64,000 bases of DNA from Rhodopirellula sp. (GCA_002698965.1 PAAT01000169.1:15039-79038); one strand, 5' to 3'; counted from the first letter of the stretch, positions 44,664 through 55,402 are shown. The notes: generated by a model not told the origin, from the sequence alone. Numbers and translations are program-made.

Positions 44664-46847
44664 TTACTGGGCGTGTAGAGTCACTAGCGCCCCTTTGAAG
44701 GCGGGCGTTCGTGATTGTGGATCCGTCGTCCTGGGTACCAAAACATTTGCTTCGGGGAAATACATGAGTACGTTTCCGGCTCGTATGTCGTCATAATTGC
44801 GAATGCGGATATCTTGAAGCTCTCCGGTCGGACTCTTGACGGTGACCTTTTGGTCATGTCGATAACCAAGCCTCTTCGTGTCGGTCGGATTAATTAAAAT
44901 GACATCACGACGTTCTATTCCCCGATAAATATCGGTCTCTTCATAAACGACGGTATTGAACTGGCCTTCACTGCGAACGGTCATTAGCCGCAATTGGGTT
45001 TCGTCTCCTTTCAGTTCCGGAAGTTCGTGGCAGTGTATTTGAGCTTTTCCATTAGGGGTTGAGAATTGTGGGGTATGAAACGTTCGGCCACCAATTTGGA
45101 ATTCACTCTTTGTTTCGTCGATGTCTGCGATTTTCTCGAATCCGGGAATGGTCTTGCCGATAGCACTACGAATATTAGGGGCTTCTTTCATAGCTTGCCA
45201 GTTGACAGGACTTTCTGTTCCCAGAGTCTTACCGGCAATGTCAGTGATCACATCGATTTCACTACGGGGCCCGTCGTGCCGACGTGGGCCTCCGTCACTT
45301 AGTCGCACGAAGTTAAACATCGATTCCTGAGTCGTAGGCTGTGCTTCTTCATCACGAGCGAGTACGGGGAGGATGATTGTTTGGTCTGCCAGACCATGTG
45401 CATGCCCTGTATTTAGTGTCGTATTAATGTACACAAGAGTCTTAAGTTTGCTTAGCGATGTAGCGGCGAATTCTAAGTCCGGGTTGGAACCATATAGATT
45501 TCCACCAAGGCAAAACCCCAGACTCAGTTCACCTCGGTCTGTTGCCTCCATGCAACCCAGAGTGTCGAGGCCTTCTGTTGTCGGTAGCTCGACATTGAGC
45601 TCAGATTCCAGAGCATTGAAGATTGCGTCCTTAAGCTTGGGGGTAACCCCTACAGAACCAATTCCCTGCACATTGCTGTGGCCTCGAACAGGGAGTAATC
45701 CGGCATGCGGTCTGCCAAGCATCCCTCGCATCATAGCTAAGTTAGCGATTGCCTGAACATTTTGGACTCCGTGTGTATGATGGGTGATCCCCATCGTCCA
45801 GCAAAAGATAACGTTCTTCGCTTTCGCATATAGTGAAGCCATCTCACGAATCTCCCCTTCGGAGACCCCGGATTTCATTGTGATTTCATCCCAGGGAATT
45901 GCATCAAGATGGTCTAACCATTGCTCTGCACCATCACAATAACTTTGAAGGAACACTGAGTCCTCCGCTCCCATTTCTTTGATAGCCTTGGCAACGCCAG
46001 TTAACATTGCCAAATCACCGCCGATATGAGGTTGGACATAGAGATCTGCAATGGGCGTTCCAAACAAGAGGCTGAAAGGATTACTGGGAACTTTGAAGTT
46101 AACCAACCCTATTTCCACGGCGGGATTTACCACCACGACCTTACCGTTGTTGTTTTTTACTTGCATGAGCGTCGTCATGAGGCGTGGGTGGTTGCTGGGA
46201 GGATTTCCTCCAATCACGAACACCAGATCGGCATGTTCGACATCGTCCAGAACGACGGTTGCGGTTCCACTTCCAATAGCACTACTCAGCCCGACCCCAC
46301 TGGCCTGATGACAATAGTAACTGCAGTTATTGACGTTGTTGGTACCATAAAGACGAGCAAATAGTTGGAGTAGAAAACCAGCTTCGTTGCTGCTGCGACC
46401 ACTGAAGTACCAGAAGGAGTCATTGGCTGAGGTCTCTCTCAGTGCGATGCTGATTCGCTCCAGAGCTTCATCCCATTCAATACGTCGATAAAAGTCTCTT
46501 CCTTTCTCGTAAAGCATGGGATGCGTTAGACGTCCGGCATGCTCCAGTTGATAGGGAGTTTGTTTTTTTAACTGTGAAATCGCATGAGACTCGAGGTGTT
46601 CACAGGCTCCGGCTTCCTGTAGGTCCGCGGCCATGGCCTGCACTGACTTCTTGCACATTTCTAAAGAGCGTCCGGTTTCGTTCACCATTCCACCGGACTG
46701 CCCTCCCATACCAACGGCACATGTTTTGCACGTGTTTTTACTGCGCAGAGATTTCCACATCCGCAGAAAGCCGCCAGACGTTCGAGATTTCTTTAAGACG
46801 TAGCGAATGGCCTGCCAGCCACCACCACTTTTGGGTTTCTTGATCAA
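44664..46847 (-). CDS. FdhF/YdeP-family molybdopterin oxidoreductase
   Basis: A 727-residue protein of the molybdopterin (bis-MGD) oxidoreductase superfamily, YdeP branch. The N-terminal KNTCKTCAVGMGGQSGG (C40, C43) is the family signature replacing a full ferredoxin-like cluster domain. C179-H180 in YYCHQASGVGL aligns with the Sec/Cys-His pair at the molybdenum site of formate dehydrogenases. The C-terminal molydopterin-dinucleotide domain is ~610-727. YdeP in E. coli is linked to acid resistance, and its substrate is unproven. The aldehyde dehydrogenase gene ends 43 nt upstream on the same strand, so the two may form an operon. Confidence 0.9.
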   Translation of the reverse strand: MIKKPKSGGGWQAIRYVLKKSRTSGGFLRMWKSLRSKNTCKTCAVGMGGQSGGMVNETGRSLEMCKKSVQAMAADLQEAGACEHLESHAISQLKKQTPYQLEHAGRLTHPMLYEKGRDFYRRIEWDEALERISIALRETSANDSFWYFSGRSSNEAGFLLQLFARLYGTNNVNNCSYYCHQASGVGLSSAIGSGTATVVLDDVEHADLVFVIGGNPPSNHPRLMTTLMQVKNNNGKVVVVNPAVEIGLVNFKVPSNPFSLLFGTPIADLYVQPHIGGDLAMLTGVAKAIKEMGAEDSVFLQSYCDGAEQWLDHLDAIPWDEITMKSGVSEGEIREMASLYAKAKNVIFCWTMGITHHTHGVQNVQAIANLAMMRGMLGRPHAGLLPVRGHSNVQGIGSVGVTPKLKDAIFNALESELNVELPTTEGLDTLGCMEATDRGELSLGFCLGGNLYGSNPDLEFAATSLSKLKTLVYINTTLNTGHAHGLADQTIILPVLARDEEAQPTTQESMFNFVRLSDGGPRRHDGPRSEIDVITDIAGKTLGTESPVNWQAMKEAPNIRSAIGKTIPGFEKIADIDETKSEFQIGGRTFHTPQFSTPNGKAQIHCHELPELKGDETQLRLMTVRSEGQFNTVVYEETDIYRGIERRDVILINPTDTKRLGYRHDQKVTVKSPTGELQDIRIRNYDDIRAGNVLMYFPEANVLVPRTTDPQSRTPAFKGALVTLHAQ

Positions 46848-46890
46848 GGTTGTTTAAGCTTTATGCGAGGTCTTTCGAACTAAAAACGAG

Positions 46891-48360
46891 TTAATCAAGG
46901 GCGACGGTGACTGTCTTGGTTTCGAGATAGTTTTTCAGTCCTTCCTCACCAAGTTCGCGGCCGATTCCGGACATTTTGAATCCGCCAAATGGGGCAGCCG
47001 CATCAAAGACGTCATAGCAGTTGACCCAAACAGTACCTGCACGAACGCGGTCTGCGAGCAAATGAGCTTTACCAATGTCTCTTGACCAAACAGCTGCTGC
47101 CAGACCGTAGAAGGTATTGTTGGCCCGTTGAATTAGATCCTCAGTGTCCTTGAATGTGAGGATCGACATGACAGGTCCGAAAATTTCATCCGTAGCGATC
47201 TGCATCTCATCGGTTACACCATCAAACAAGGTTGGTTCGATGAAGTAGCCATTTTCTCCGTGACGTCCACCACCAGTCAGACATTGAGCGCCTTCCTGCT
47301 TGCCGATGTCAATGTACTTTAGAATTTTCTCGAATTGGGCTTGGTCAACTTGAGGTCCTTGTTCCGTCGCCTTGTCAAAGGGATTGCCAACAACTCGTGA
47401 TTCATTCATTGCCACAAGCTTAGCTACAAATTCATCGTGAATGTCTTGCTGCACAAACAGACGGCTTCCGGCACAGCAGCATTGTCCCTGATTGAAATAG
47501 AGACCAAAATGCGATCCTGCTGCCGCTGCATCCAGGTCCGCGTCATTAAATACAACGTTAGGGCTTTTCCCACCGAGTTCAAAAGTAAGCCGCTTTAGAG
47601 TCTGGGACGCGTCAGCCATGATCGTTTGGGCTGTTTTGTACTCGCCGGTAAATGCGACTTTGTCGATACCGGGATGTTTTACGATTGCGGCGCCGGCAGT
47701 GGGTCCAAAGCCGGGGACAATATTAATAACTCCGTCAGGGACTCCGGCCTTTTGCGCTAGCCTTGCCATCCGTAAACAGGTAAGGGGAGTTTGTTCTGCA
47801 GGTTTCATGACAATGGTGCAGCCAGCGGCTAAGGCGGGCCCCCATTTCCAGGCAACCATGAGCATGGGGAAGTTCCAGGGAATGATTTGTCCAACGACAC
47901 CAACGGGTTCTTTTTTTGTATAGGTGAAGTAATTTCCTCGAACTGGAATCGTCTGACCGTGAATCTTGTCTGCGTAACCTGCGTAGTATCTTAGGCAGTC
48001 AATCGTGAGTGGTAGGTCTGCGGCGAGTGAGTCGCTTATAGGTTTTCCGTTGTCCAACGTTTCCAATGCTGCCAACTCTTCAAGTTCGGCCTCGATTAGG
48101 TCAGCCAGTCGATACATGATTGCTCCACGTTCGCGAGCATCCATTTTCCTCCAGGGGCCGTCGTCAAAAGCTTTGCGAGCCGCGGCAACCGCTTTGTCCA
48201 CGTCTGCAGCATCACCTTCTGCTACCTGAGCGATGACTTCCCCAGTGGCAGGATGGAAAGTATCAAAGGTCTTTCCGCTTTCTGCTGGAATCCATTGTCC
48301 GCCAATAAAGCAAAGTGTCTGGCGAATAGTTGGAGGTGCGACAATATCTGCAGTGGCCAT
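46891..48360 (-). CDS. NAD(P)-dependent aldehyde dehydrogenase
   Basis: A 489-residue class 1/2-type ALDH. The cofactor strand [14 protein letters not shown], the catalytic Glu in FELGGKSPN and the nucleophilic Cys in [11 protein letters not shown] (around residue 300) are all present, as is the [12 protein letters not shown] motif. Length is normal. It oxidises an aldehyde to the acid; specificity cannot be read. It is divergent from the glucose dehydrogenase-like gene with a 209-nt gap that should contain both promoters, and it is followed by the YdeP-type oxidoreductase. Confidence 0.94.
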   Translation of the reverse strand: MATADIVAPPTIRQTLCFIGGQWIPAESGKTFDTFHPATGEVIAQVAEGDAADVDKAVAAARKAFDDGPWRKMDARERGAIMYRLADLIEAELEELAALETLDNGKPISDSLAADLPLTIDCLRYYAGYADKIHGQTIPVRGNYFTYTKKEPVGVVGQIIPWNFPMLMVAWKWGPALAAGCTIVMKPAEQTPLTCLRMARLAQKAGVPDGVINIVPGFGPTAGAAIVKHPGIDKVAFTGEYKTAQTIMADASQTLKRLTFELGGKSPNVVFNDADLDAAAAGSHFGLYFNQGQCCCAGSRLFVQQDIHDEFVAKLVAMNESRVVGNPFDKATEQGPQVDQAQFEKILKYIDIGKQEGAQCLTGGGRHGENGYFIEPTLFDGVTDEMQIATDEIFGPVMSILTFKDTEDLIQRANNTFYGLAAAVWSRDIGKAHLLADRVRAGTVWVNCYDVFDAAAPFGGFKMSGIGRELGEEGLKNYLETKTVTVALD

Positions 48361-48569
48361 AGTCTTATTCCCTTTCGATCGATTATTTGATTGGACCTAT
48401 AGCTGATTTTAACCCTTTAGTGGTAGATCTTACAAATGGTGTGGAATGACGTAGGCGATGTCGGTTTCTCACAGCGGTTGGTCGTCTACACGAGTTCCTG
48501 ATTGCTATCTATACTTAACTCTTTGCCGCTGCCTTTCCAAATCTCATTAGACAAAGACCGATAAGACTG

Positions 48570-49670
48570 ATGAAAGCAATTGCTGTTAAACCTGGCACGC
48601 CCAATAGTGTCCACATGGCCGACTTACCCAAACCTTCGTTGACGGAGGTGGCTGATGGAACGGGCGTACTGGTTCGCGTTCTCAAAGTAGGCGTTGATGC
48701 TACGGATCGAGAAATTAACGACGCTTTGTACGGAAACGCTCCGGAAGGATATGACTTCCTGACAATTGGTCATGAGGTGTTTGGAGTGGTGGAAGAGGCC
48801 GGAGCCAATGTTCGCACAATCAAGCCTGGCGACTTTGTGACGGCTACCGTTCGTCGACCTGGCGGGTCTATTTACGATCAAATTGGTACGTACGATATGA
48901 CCAGTGAGGAAACCTATTATGAACGTGGTATTAATCTGCGTCACGGTTTTTTAACCGAATATTTTGTGGATTCGGAAGAGTATATCGTCAAAGTGCCTCA
49001 AGGCTTACAGCATCTTCATGTGTTGATGGAACCAATGAGTTGCGCAGCGAAAGCGATTCAGCAGGCTTTCGAAGCTCAACAACGGATGAAAGTCTGGCGA
49101 CCTGAACGAGCATTCGTATTGGGGGCTGGCCAGATTGGACTGTTGAGCACGCTTGTGCTTAAAAACCGGGGACTCGATGTATACACGTTGGCCCGCTCTG
49201 CTAAAGGTACCCTCAATTCCGAGATTGTGGAGGGGCTTGAAGCAACTTATGTTTCGACACGTGAAACTCCCATCGACCAACTGGTGGCGCAGGTTGGTAA
49301 AGCGGATTTGATTGTGGATGCAACCGGACACAGCGGGGTAGCTTTTGATGCGATGAACCACCTTGGACACAACGGTGTGCTTGTATGGACGAGCATTACA
49401 GGTGGTGATCGAGCCGTCGAAATTCCCTCGGATAAGATCAATATCGAGTGGGTTTTGGGTAATAAACTCCTTGTGGGTAGTGTCAACGCTAATAAAACGC
49501 ATTTTGAATCAGGAATTAAAGATCTGGCTTTGGGCGAAGTGATGTATCCGGGTGTCATTGCCAGAATTCTGACAAATCCGGTGGATGGTTTTGACAACTA
49601 TCAGGAATTAATGCGACTGTTAGTCGAAGAACCAACCGCTTTGAAGGTTTATATGAACGTTAGTGAATAA
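48570..49670 (+). CDS. Glucose 1-dehydrogenase-like MDR protein
   Basis: A 366-residue medium-chain dehydrogenase close to archaeal-type glucose dehydrogenases. The catalytic zinc region includes [10 protein letters not shown] (Asp in place of Cys) and GHEVFG. The NAD(P) motif is [12 protein letters not shown] (~187-198). The lobe that in Thermoplasma and Haloferax GDH follows RRPG and binds a structural zinc through cysteines has lost those cysteines here ([12 protein letters not shown]). It probably oxidises glucose or another aldose to the lactone. The stop codon is part of a hairpin shared with the convergent DUF1501 gene. Confidence 0.88.
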   Translation: MKAIAVKPGTPNSVHMADLPKPSLTEVADGTGVLVRVLKVGVDATDREINDALYGNAPEGYDFLTIGHEVFGVVEEAGANVRTIKPGDFVTATVRRPGGSIYDQIGTYDMTSEETYYERGINLRHGFLTEYFVDSEEYIVKVPQGLQHLHVLMEPMSCAAKAIQQAFEAQQRMKVWRPERAFVLGAGQIGLLSTLVLKNRGLDVYTLARSAKGTLNSEIVEGLEATYVSTRETPIDQLVAQVGKADLIVDATGHSGVAFDAMNHLGHNGVLVWTSITGGDRAVEIPSDKINIEWVLGNKLLVGSVNANKTHFESGIKDLALGEVMYPGVIARILTNPVDGFDNYQELMRLLVEEPTALKVYMNVSE

Positions 49671-49694
49671 GAAGCCGTGTCACTTTGCTTCTTA
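49668..49694. terminator. Bidirectional hairpin spanning both stop codons
   Basis: A perfect 8-bp inverted repeat, TAAGAAGC at 49668-49675 and GCTTCTTA at 49687-49694, with an 11-nt loop. The outer TAA of each arm is the stop codon of the converging genes (glucose dehydrogenase on +, DUF1501 on -). On + it is followed by a second small hairpin (AGAGA/TCTCT) and TTT. Likely a shared terminator. Confidence 0.6.
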
Positions 49695-51134
49695 GAGAAT
49701 GATCTCTTTTACCACTTTTCCGTGGACGTCAGTTAGACGGAAGTCGCGGCCCTGATAGCGATACGTCAGCTGTTCATGGTTGATTCCCAGTAAGTGCAGG
49801 ATTGTTGCCTGTAGGTCGTGGACATGAACGTGACCTTCAGCAACATTGTAGCTGAAATCGTCAGTTGCTCCGTGTGTATACCCCGCTTTAACTCCGCCAC
49901 CGGCCATCCAGTAGGTAAAACAGCGAGGATGGTGATCGCGACCGGCACTTGGCGTATTCCAGTTACCCTGCCCAGCTACACCGCGACCGAATTCCCCGCC
50001 CCAGACAACCAGAGTGTCTTCAAGTAGTCCTCGACGTTTTAGGTCGATAATTAGTGCTGCAGTGGCTTGGTCGGTGTCTCGGCAGCGGGCAACGCACCAC
50101 GTGCTTAAGCGACTATGATGATCCCAGTCAGGGTGAAATAGTTGGGTGAATCGGACACCTCGTTCAGCCAAGCGGCGCGCGAGGATACAATTCGCAGCAT
50201 AACTGCCGGGACGTCGTGAGTCCGGTCCGTAAAGCTCAAAGACTTCTTCAGGTTCATCCGAAAGATCGGTGAGCTCGGGTACACTGGCTTGCATACGATA
50301 AGCCATTTCAAATTGCTTCGTACGTGCATCGATTTCCGGATCGCCACTTTGACGTGCTTTAATACCATTGAGTTTGCCAATGCCATCAAGAAGTTTGCGT
50401 CTCATTTCACGTGGAAGCCCATCAGGGTCTTCCAGGTAAAGGACTGGTTCGGTCGCGTTTCGGAATTTTACACCTTGATAACGTGATGGCAGGAATCCGT
50501 TGCCCCAATAGTAGTTGTAGAGTGGTTGATCACTGGGACGCTGCATCTTGGAAACAAGTACGACGTAATCAGGTAGATCGCGATTGGTCGACCCCAGTCC
50601 GTAGCTGGCCCACCCCCCGATGCTAGGTCGTCCCGGGATCTGGCTACCGGTCATCATGAATGTCATCGCAGGCGCATGGTTGATGTATTCACTATGCATC
50701 GACTTGATGAAACATAGGTCATCGGCAATCGAACCAATGTGTGGCAACCATTCACTTACAGTTGCTCCGCTTTCCCCCCACTGTTGGAACTTAGCATGCG
50801 AAGGCATGACGAGTTGTGCTTTGCCGGCAGTCATCGTAGTAAGTCTCTGCCCCTGACGAATCTCTTCCGGAAGATCTTTACCGGCCCATTGATGCATGTC
50901 AGGCTTGTGGTCGTATAGTTCAATCTGTGACGGCCCGCCCGATTGTGTTAGATAAATAACTCGCTTGGCTTTCACTTCATGGTGCGGCAGATCAGTAAGC
51001 CCGCCATTTTTATTGCGTTCGGGGACTGCCTGAACAGGTTCGTTGAGCAAAACACCTGCAGACATCGCTCCCAAGCTAATGCCAGTGCACCGGCCAAGAA
51101 AGTATCGGCGTGTTGTTGAGAAAGGGTCTGGCAT
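49692..51134 (-). CDS. DUF1501 domain protein (Tat-exported), second copy
   Basis: A protein of 480 residues from the ATG at 51134; this start has GAGAG about 8 nt upstream and leaves a 4-nt gap after the preceding stop. An earlier ATG at 51164 would overlap it. The leader STTRRYFLGRCTGISLGAMSAG is Tat-like. DUF1501 motifs: VIYLTQSGGPSQIELYDHKP, HPDWDHHSRL, WGGEFGRG, AGRDHHPR, and the C-terminal LLGINHEQLTYRYQGRDFRLTD. It pairs with the PSD1/cytochrome protein immediately upstream, in the same gene order as at 2784-7091. Confidence 0.92.
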   Translation of the reverse strand: MPDPFSTTRRYFLGRCTGISLGAMSAGVLLNEPVQAVPERNKNGGLTDLPHHEVKAKRVIYLTQSGGPSQIELYDHKPDMHQWAGKDLPEEIRQGQRLTTMTAGKAQLVMPSHAKFQQWGESGATVSEWLPHIGSIADDLCFIKSMHSEYINHAPAMTFMMTGSQIPGRPSIGGWASYGLGSTNRDLPDYVVLVSKMQRPSDQPLYNYYWGNGFLPSRYQGVKFRNATEPVLYLEDPDGLPREMRRKLLDGIGKLNGIKARQSGDPEIDARTKQFEMAYRMQASVPELTDLSDEPEEVFELYGPDSRRPGSYAANCILARRLAERGVRFTQLFHPDWDHHSRLSTWCVARCRDTDQATAALIIDLKRRGLLEDTLVVWGGEFGRGVAGQGNWNTPSAGRDHHPRCFTYWMAGGGVKAGYTHGATDDFSYNVAEGHVHVHDLQATILHLLGINHEQLTYRYQGRDFRLTDVHGKVVKEIIL

Positions 51135-51138
51135 GAAT

Positions 51139-54100
51139 CTACTCTCGCGTAATAGTCTCATCAAGGTTCATGATCATCGATGTAATGCTGCTGAGTGCTG
51201 CAAGTCGCGGGGCCTCCTGTTGCCTGTCAGGGAAAGATCCACTGGCAAATTCGGGAATGGTTTCCGGTTGTCCATGACGAAGATAACGCTTTGCTTGCTC
51301 CGGATGGGAGCGATAGAAGGTTTCGAGTTCTTTAAGTTGTATTTGTACAATTTTTAATTCTTCGGCATTTGGGTTGCGGCTAAGCAAGTGCTGATAAATG
51401 AACTTGATTTGTTCCTCGATTAAGACCGAGCAGGTGATAGCATTTTGGGCGAGAACCCGAGAAGCTTCGAGATAGGTTAGGTCGTTCATTAAGGTCAAAG
51501 CTTGCAGCGGAGTATTGGTAATCGGGGTTTTAACCTGGCAAACGCGTCGTTTTGCATTATCAAAAAGAAAAGCCGGGGCGGCGCTGCGCCGCCAGAATGC
51601 ATAGACGGTACGGCGGAATTGTGCATTACCCTGGCTCGGTGAATATTTGAATCGACCCATGGTGATATCTGCCCAAACACCGATGGGTTGATAGGGACGA
51701 ACTGGAGGACCACCAATTGAAGTGTCAAGCAACTGACTTGCTACTAGTGCGGAGTCCCGAATCATCCAGGCTGGCATACGGTATCGCTCAGCTCGGGCCA
51801 GTAGTCGGTTTTCGGGATCTTGCTCAAGCAGGTTGCGTTTATCTTCTCCCAGTTCCGATGACTGGCGATAAGTAGCACTCGCAACGATCTTTCGAATGAG
51901 TCCCTTGAGGTCCCAGTTGTTTTCCATCAGATCGGCGGCCAGCCAATCCAGAAGCTGTGGGTGAGTCGGCAGTTCCCCTTGAACGCCAAAATCTTCGGCC
52001 GTCCTTACCAGTCCTTTTCCCATAATGAGTCGCCAGAGGTGATTAGTGGTTACACGGGCAGTGAGAGGGTTCTTGCGATTTACAAGCCATTGTGCTAATC
52101 CTAGTCGGTTGCTCGGAGCATCTTTCGGAAGGGTGCCTAAAACTGGAGGTACGCCCGTTCCGACTTCCTCACCTTGGGCGTCCCAGACGCCTCGTAAAAG
52201 AACGTGGCTCTTTCTAGCTTCAGGGCGTTCGGATAATACCATGACTCGTTTATCGCCGGCAGCACTCTTAAATTCGCTCAACTGTGCCTGTGCCTGAGTC
52301 AGCGGTTGTTTTACTCGTTGATACGCGACGTCATCGATCAAAAATTGCTGAAGGAGCTCATTTCGCAGACCTGCATCGATTTTGTCCTGTGAAGTATCCA
52401 GAGATTCAGCGAGTTTCTGTAGAGGAGCTTTGTCCAGTGACCGAACTGTTTTGCCTGCACGGTCTGTTAACGAGATTCTAAAAGCTCCCAGATTATGAGA
52501 TCCTTGTAGCGATCGTTGTTGAAGTTCGAGATAAATAGACTCTTCGGGGGTCAACACAAGCGGTTTTTCGAGGGCTAACACAGCTATTCGGGGTGTTTTC
52601 ATATCGGAGTCGAAGGATGCCCAGCCATTACGTGGATCGTCATCCAGGATGTGAGCGACGAGTCCGTACCCGTTGTACTTGCCGCGGTCAGCTTGATGAT
52701 CTGCAATCGCTTGTGCAAATTTAATATCGCGTACGGTCGACGTGGCTGTTGAGACGACCCGAAGTTTGACGTCAGTCAGGATAAAGTGTCCGGACTCACT
52801 ACGAGAGAAAGCGCCGTTCGTATTCTGCTCGGCAGGCGGCACTTCAATTCTGATCCCGGTAACGCGACTTAAACCGGTCTTGCCTGTAAGCTGAAAGTCT
52901 TCATGGTGTGGGTTTTTATCATTGGTCGAGATTAGTCCATCCTCAACTACAGTAAGTTTGGTTCCAAAGGCACTGGACATGGAAGTCGGTGTAAATACTC
53001 GCCAGGCCTGATAATCGTCATTTAAATTAGCGATCGTCAAGTCAAGCCACTCATTGAATCGTTGTTCAGCTAAAATGTATTCAGTCCGTTCGGCCTGAAG
53101 TCGATCGTTTACTAGTTTTTGTGTGGTGGCAATGTGGGGTTCGACTGTGGTTGGCTTATAAGAAAGGAAAGGCTTGGCGCCACCGCCGGCTTTACCGTCT
53201 TCATCGATGCTGTTGAAGAAACTAAACATTTCGTAATAAGACTGATGTGAAATCGGATCGTATTTGTGTGAGTGACATTGGCAACAGCCGAGTGTGACAC
53301 CTAACCAAACCGTTCCGGTTGTATTGACGCGGTCGATAACATATTCAATCCGGGATTCTTCCGGATGTCTTCCACCTTCTCCATTGGCCATATGGTTTCG
53401 GTGAAAACAGGTCGCCAGCTTTTGTTCTGCTGTCGCTTCCGGGAGTAGGTCTCCGGCGAACTGTTCTATCGTAAATTGATCAAATGGCATGTTCGAGTTG
53501 AAAGCGTTGATGACCCAATCTTTCCATGGCCAATTGCTTCTCGTTGAGTCGCTTTGGTAACCATCGGTGTCACTGTACCTCGCTGCATCAAGCCAGAACA
53601 TGGCCATCCGCTCTCCGTAATGTGGGGACTCCAACAAGGTATTGACATAGTCTGTATAGGCGGTGTCTTCCAAATTTTCGGGATCATAGTTGGCTACAAA
53701 TTCCTGCACGGATTCAGGTGACGGGGGCAGGCCTGTAATATCGAGTGACAATCGTCGAGCTAACGTGGTAGCGACAGCCTCTCGTGAAGGCGTGATTCTC
53801 TGGGATTCTAATTTGTGTCCGACAAAGGTGTCGATTTCATTACGTTGCCAACGGAGTGTTTTTCTGCTGATATGTGGTAGTTCCGGTTTGACTACCTGCT
53901 TAAAGGACCAGTGTTGTTCAAATTGGGCACCATTGGCAATCCAGTTTTGTAGAATGGCGATGTCCTGCTTCGACAAATGTTTTTCGAAGTTTGGGGGTGG
54001 CATTTTAATAGATTCATCGTCTGAGAGAATTCTGTTTATCAGCTCACTCTGGTTAACATTACCAGGGGTGATGACTTGATATCCATCGCGTGGGCGAATG

Positions 54101-54282
54101 GCATCTTCGAACAAATCCAACCGTAAATCGGCCTCACGGGTGTTGTCGTCAGGACCATGGCATTGAAAACAATTCTCGGCAAGGATCGGCAGCACTTCTT
54201 TGCTAAACGAAATCGACGGAGCTGCCGAAAGAACGGGCAACGGGAGAAAGCAAGAGCCAAGGATGAATAATAAAGAGCGCAT
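51139..54282 (-). CDS. PSD1/planctomycete cytochrome C domain protein (DUF1549-DUF1553), second copy
   Basis: A 1047-residue exported protein with a signal peptide ending at PVLSAA (~residue 21). The PSCyt1 haem site is CFQCH (C38-H42), followed by the KMPPPNF segment. DUF1549 (~145-350) includes the conserved YGERMAMFWLDAARYSDTDGYQ and GCCQCHSHKYDPI. DUF1553 (~735-1000) includes NPLTARVTTNHLWRLIMGKGLV. The linker between them (~370-700) is longer than in the first copy and of a different, beta-sandwich type, with no golvesin-like ending. Function is unproven; presumed periplasmic and acting with DUF1501. Confidence 0.92.
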   Translation of the reverse strand: MRSLLFILGSCFLPLPVLSAAPSISFSKEVLPILAENCFQCHGPDDNTREADLRLDLFEDAIRPRDGYQVITPGNVNQSELINRILSDDESIKMPPPNFEKHLSKQDIAILQNWIANGAQFEQHWSFKQVVKPELPHISRKTLRWQRNEIDTFVGHKLESQRITPSREAVATTLARRLSLDITGLPPSPESVQEFVANYDPENLEDTAYTDYVNTLLESPHYGERMAMFWLDAARYSDTDGYQSDSTRSNWPWKDWVINAFNSNMPFDQFTIEQFAGDLLPEATAEQKLATCFHRNHMANGEGGRHPEESRIEYVIDRVNTTGTVWLGVTLGCCQCHSHKYDPISHQSYYEMFSFFNSIDEDGKAGGGAKPFLSYKPTTVEPHIATTQKLVNDRLQAERTEYILAEQRFNEWLDLTIANLNDDYQAWRVFTPTSMSSAFGTKLTVVEDGLISTNDKNPHHEDFQLTGKTGLSRVTGIRIEVPPAEQNTNGAFSRSESGHFILTDVKLRVVSTATSTVRDIKFAQAIADHQADRGKYNGYGLVAHILDDDPRNGWASFDSDMKTPRIAVLALEKPLVLTPEESIYLELQQRSLQGSHNLGAFRISLTDRAGKTVRSLDKAPLQKLAESLDTSQDKIDAGLRNELLQQFLIDDVAYQRVKQPLTQAQAQLSEFKSAAGDKRVMVLSERPEARKSHVLLRGVWDAQGEEVGTGVPPVLGTLPKDAPSNRLGLAQWLVNRKNPLTARVTTNHLWRLIMGKGLVRTAEDFGVQGELPTHPQLLDWLAADLMENNWDLKGLIRKIVASATYRQSSELGEDKRNLLEQDPENRLLARAERYRMPAWMIRDSALVASQLLDTSIGGPPVRPYQPIGVWADITMGRFKYSPSQGNAQFRRTVYAFWRRSAAPAFLFDNAKRRVCQVKTPITNTPLQALTLMNDLTYLEASRVLAQNAITCSVLIEEQIKFIYQHLLSRNPNAEELKIVQIQLKELETFYRSHPEQAKRYLRHGQPETIPEFASGSFPDRQQEAPRLAALSSITSMIMNLDETITRE

Positions 54283-54400
54283 TTTACGGGAGATTATGAG
54301 AACAAATGAATACTCCTATCTTAGCAGATACAAACCAATTGAAGTCAATGAGATGAGCCCTCGACAAGATGATCCGGGAATTGGTAAGTGAGATGCTAGA

Positions 54401-55399
54401 TTAGTTGATGGCGTGGACCTTGCAACCGATTGCTTTAAGTTGCTGGTTTAATTGCTTGAACATTCGTTCGTCGGTATAGGTTCCCACGATTGCGCCCCCG
54501 GAACCGGCAAACTTAGCGCTCGCGCCCACTGATCTTGCAACCTCAACCATTTGAATCTGACCGGTGGGAAGTTGGCAGATTGACCTGCGAATGTCAAAGT
54601 TCTCATTAATGATTCCGGCCAATTGTTGCTTGTTACCGGTTTCGATTACCTGAAGCGCTTTGACGGTCAGTTCGGCAAACTTCGCCATGGCTGTAACGAC
54701 AGCCTTTTCCCCCTGCTCGAATCGTCCCCGCAGATTGTTGTGAAAGACTTCGGTGGGCTCTCCAGTGGATTGATCGAATGCAACGTAGAGAGGAGGTAAT
54801 TTGTCTTTGGCAACAGGACTGTATTGGCCACACATGAGTCCGTGGGATTCATGCATTGCTTCTACACTAAAGTCCATATATACCGGCTCACCAAAACATT
54901 GCACGACCCGGTCCTGTAGTCCGCCGTGGATACCAAGTTCCTGTTGTTCCACGCTGAGCACTAGTGACGGCTGGACGGCAATCGGAATTTCAAGATCGTA
55001 AAAATCCATCAATGCTCTGAGCGTTGCGACGATAATACCACTCGAACCTGCCATGCCCACAGCCCTTGGAATTGAACTTTCGTAGCGGATTGAGAAATTT
55101 CGGTCGTGCAGTTCGTGACGACCCTGACAATATTCCAGAAATCTTTTGATGGTGGCTTTGACGAGTCGTATGCCACCGTAGTAACCGTGCAATTGCACGT
55201 CAGTGGCAAGGTTTTCAATGGAGCTGAATTTTGACTGATCATCCTGGCTGGGGACAATCTCTAGTTCCTTCCATTCGTAGAGTACGACTTCGGCGAAGTA
55301 ATTTGGAACCAGAACGGCAATGGTCTTCCCGTTGTAGCCATCAGATGGATTACCGATGAGTCCGGCTCGCGCATAGGCGCGACGGCGAATGATCTCCAT
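54401..55399 (-). CDS. GHMP sugar kinase, glucuronokinase-like
   Basis: A 332-residue GHMP-superfamily kinase. The N-terminal RAYARAGLIGNPSDGYNGKT resembles the start of plant glucuronokinases, the ATP loop PRAVGMAGSSGII (~111-123) is the GHMP signature, and the C-terminal GSGGAIVGTY (~296-305) is motif III. Known relatives phosphorylate sugars at C1 (glucuronate, galactose, heptose 7-phosphate). The GalU-like gene ends 3 nt upstream on the same strand, so kinase plus nucleotidyltransferase could convert a free sugar acid to its UDP form. That pathway is inference. Confidence 0.87.
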   Translation of the reverse strand: MEIIRRRAYARAGLIGNPSDGYNGKTIAVLVPNYFAEVVLYEWKELEIVPSQDDQSKFSSIENLATDVQLHGYYGGIRLVKATIKRFLEYCQGRHELHDRNFSIRYESSIPRAVGMAGSSGIIVATLRALMDFYDLEIPIAVQPSLVLSVEQQELGIHGGLQDRVVQCFGEPVYMDFSVEAMHESHGLMCGQYSPVAKDKLPPLYVAFDQSTGEPTEVFHNNLRGRFEQGEKAVVTAMAKFAELTVKALQVIETGNKQQLAGIINENFDIRRSICQLPTGQIQMVEVARSVGASAKFAGSGGAIVGTYTDERMFKQLNQQLKAIGCKVHAIN

Positions 55400-55402
55400 G
55401 TT

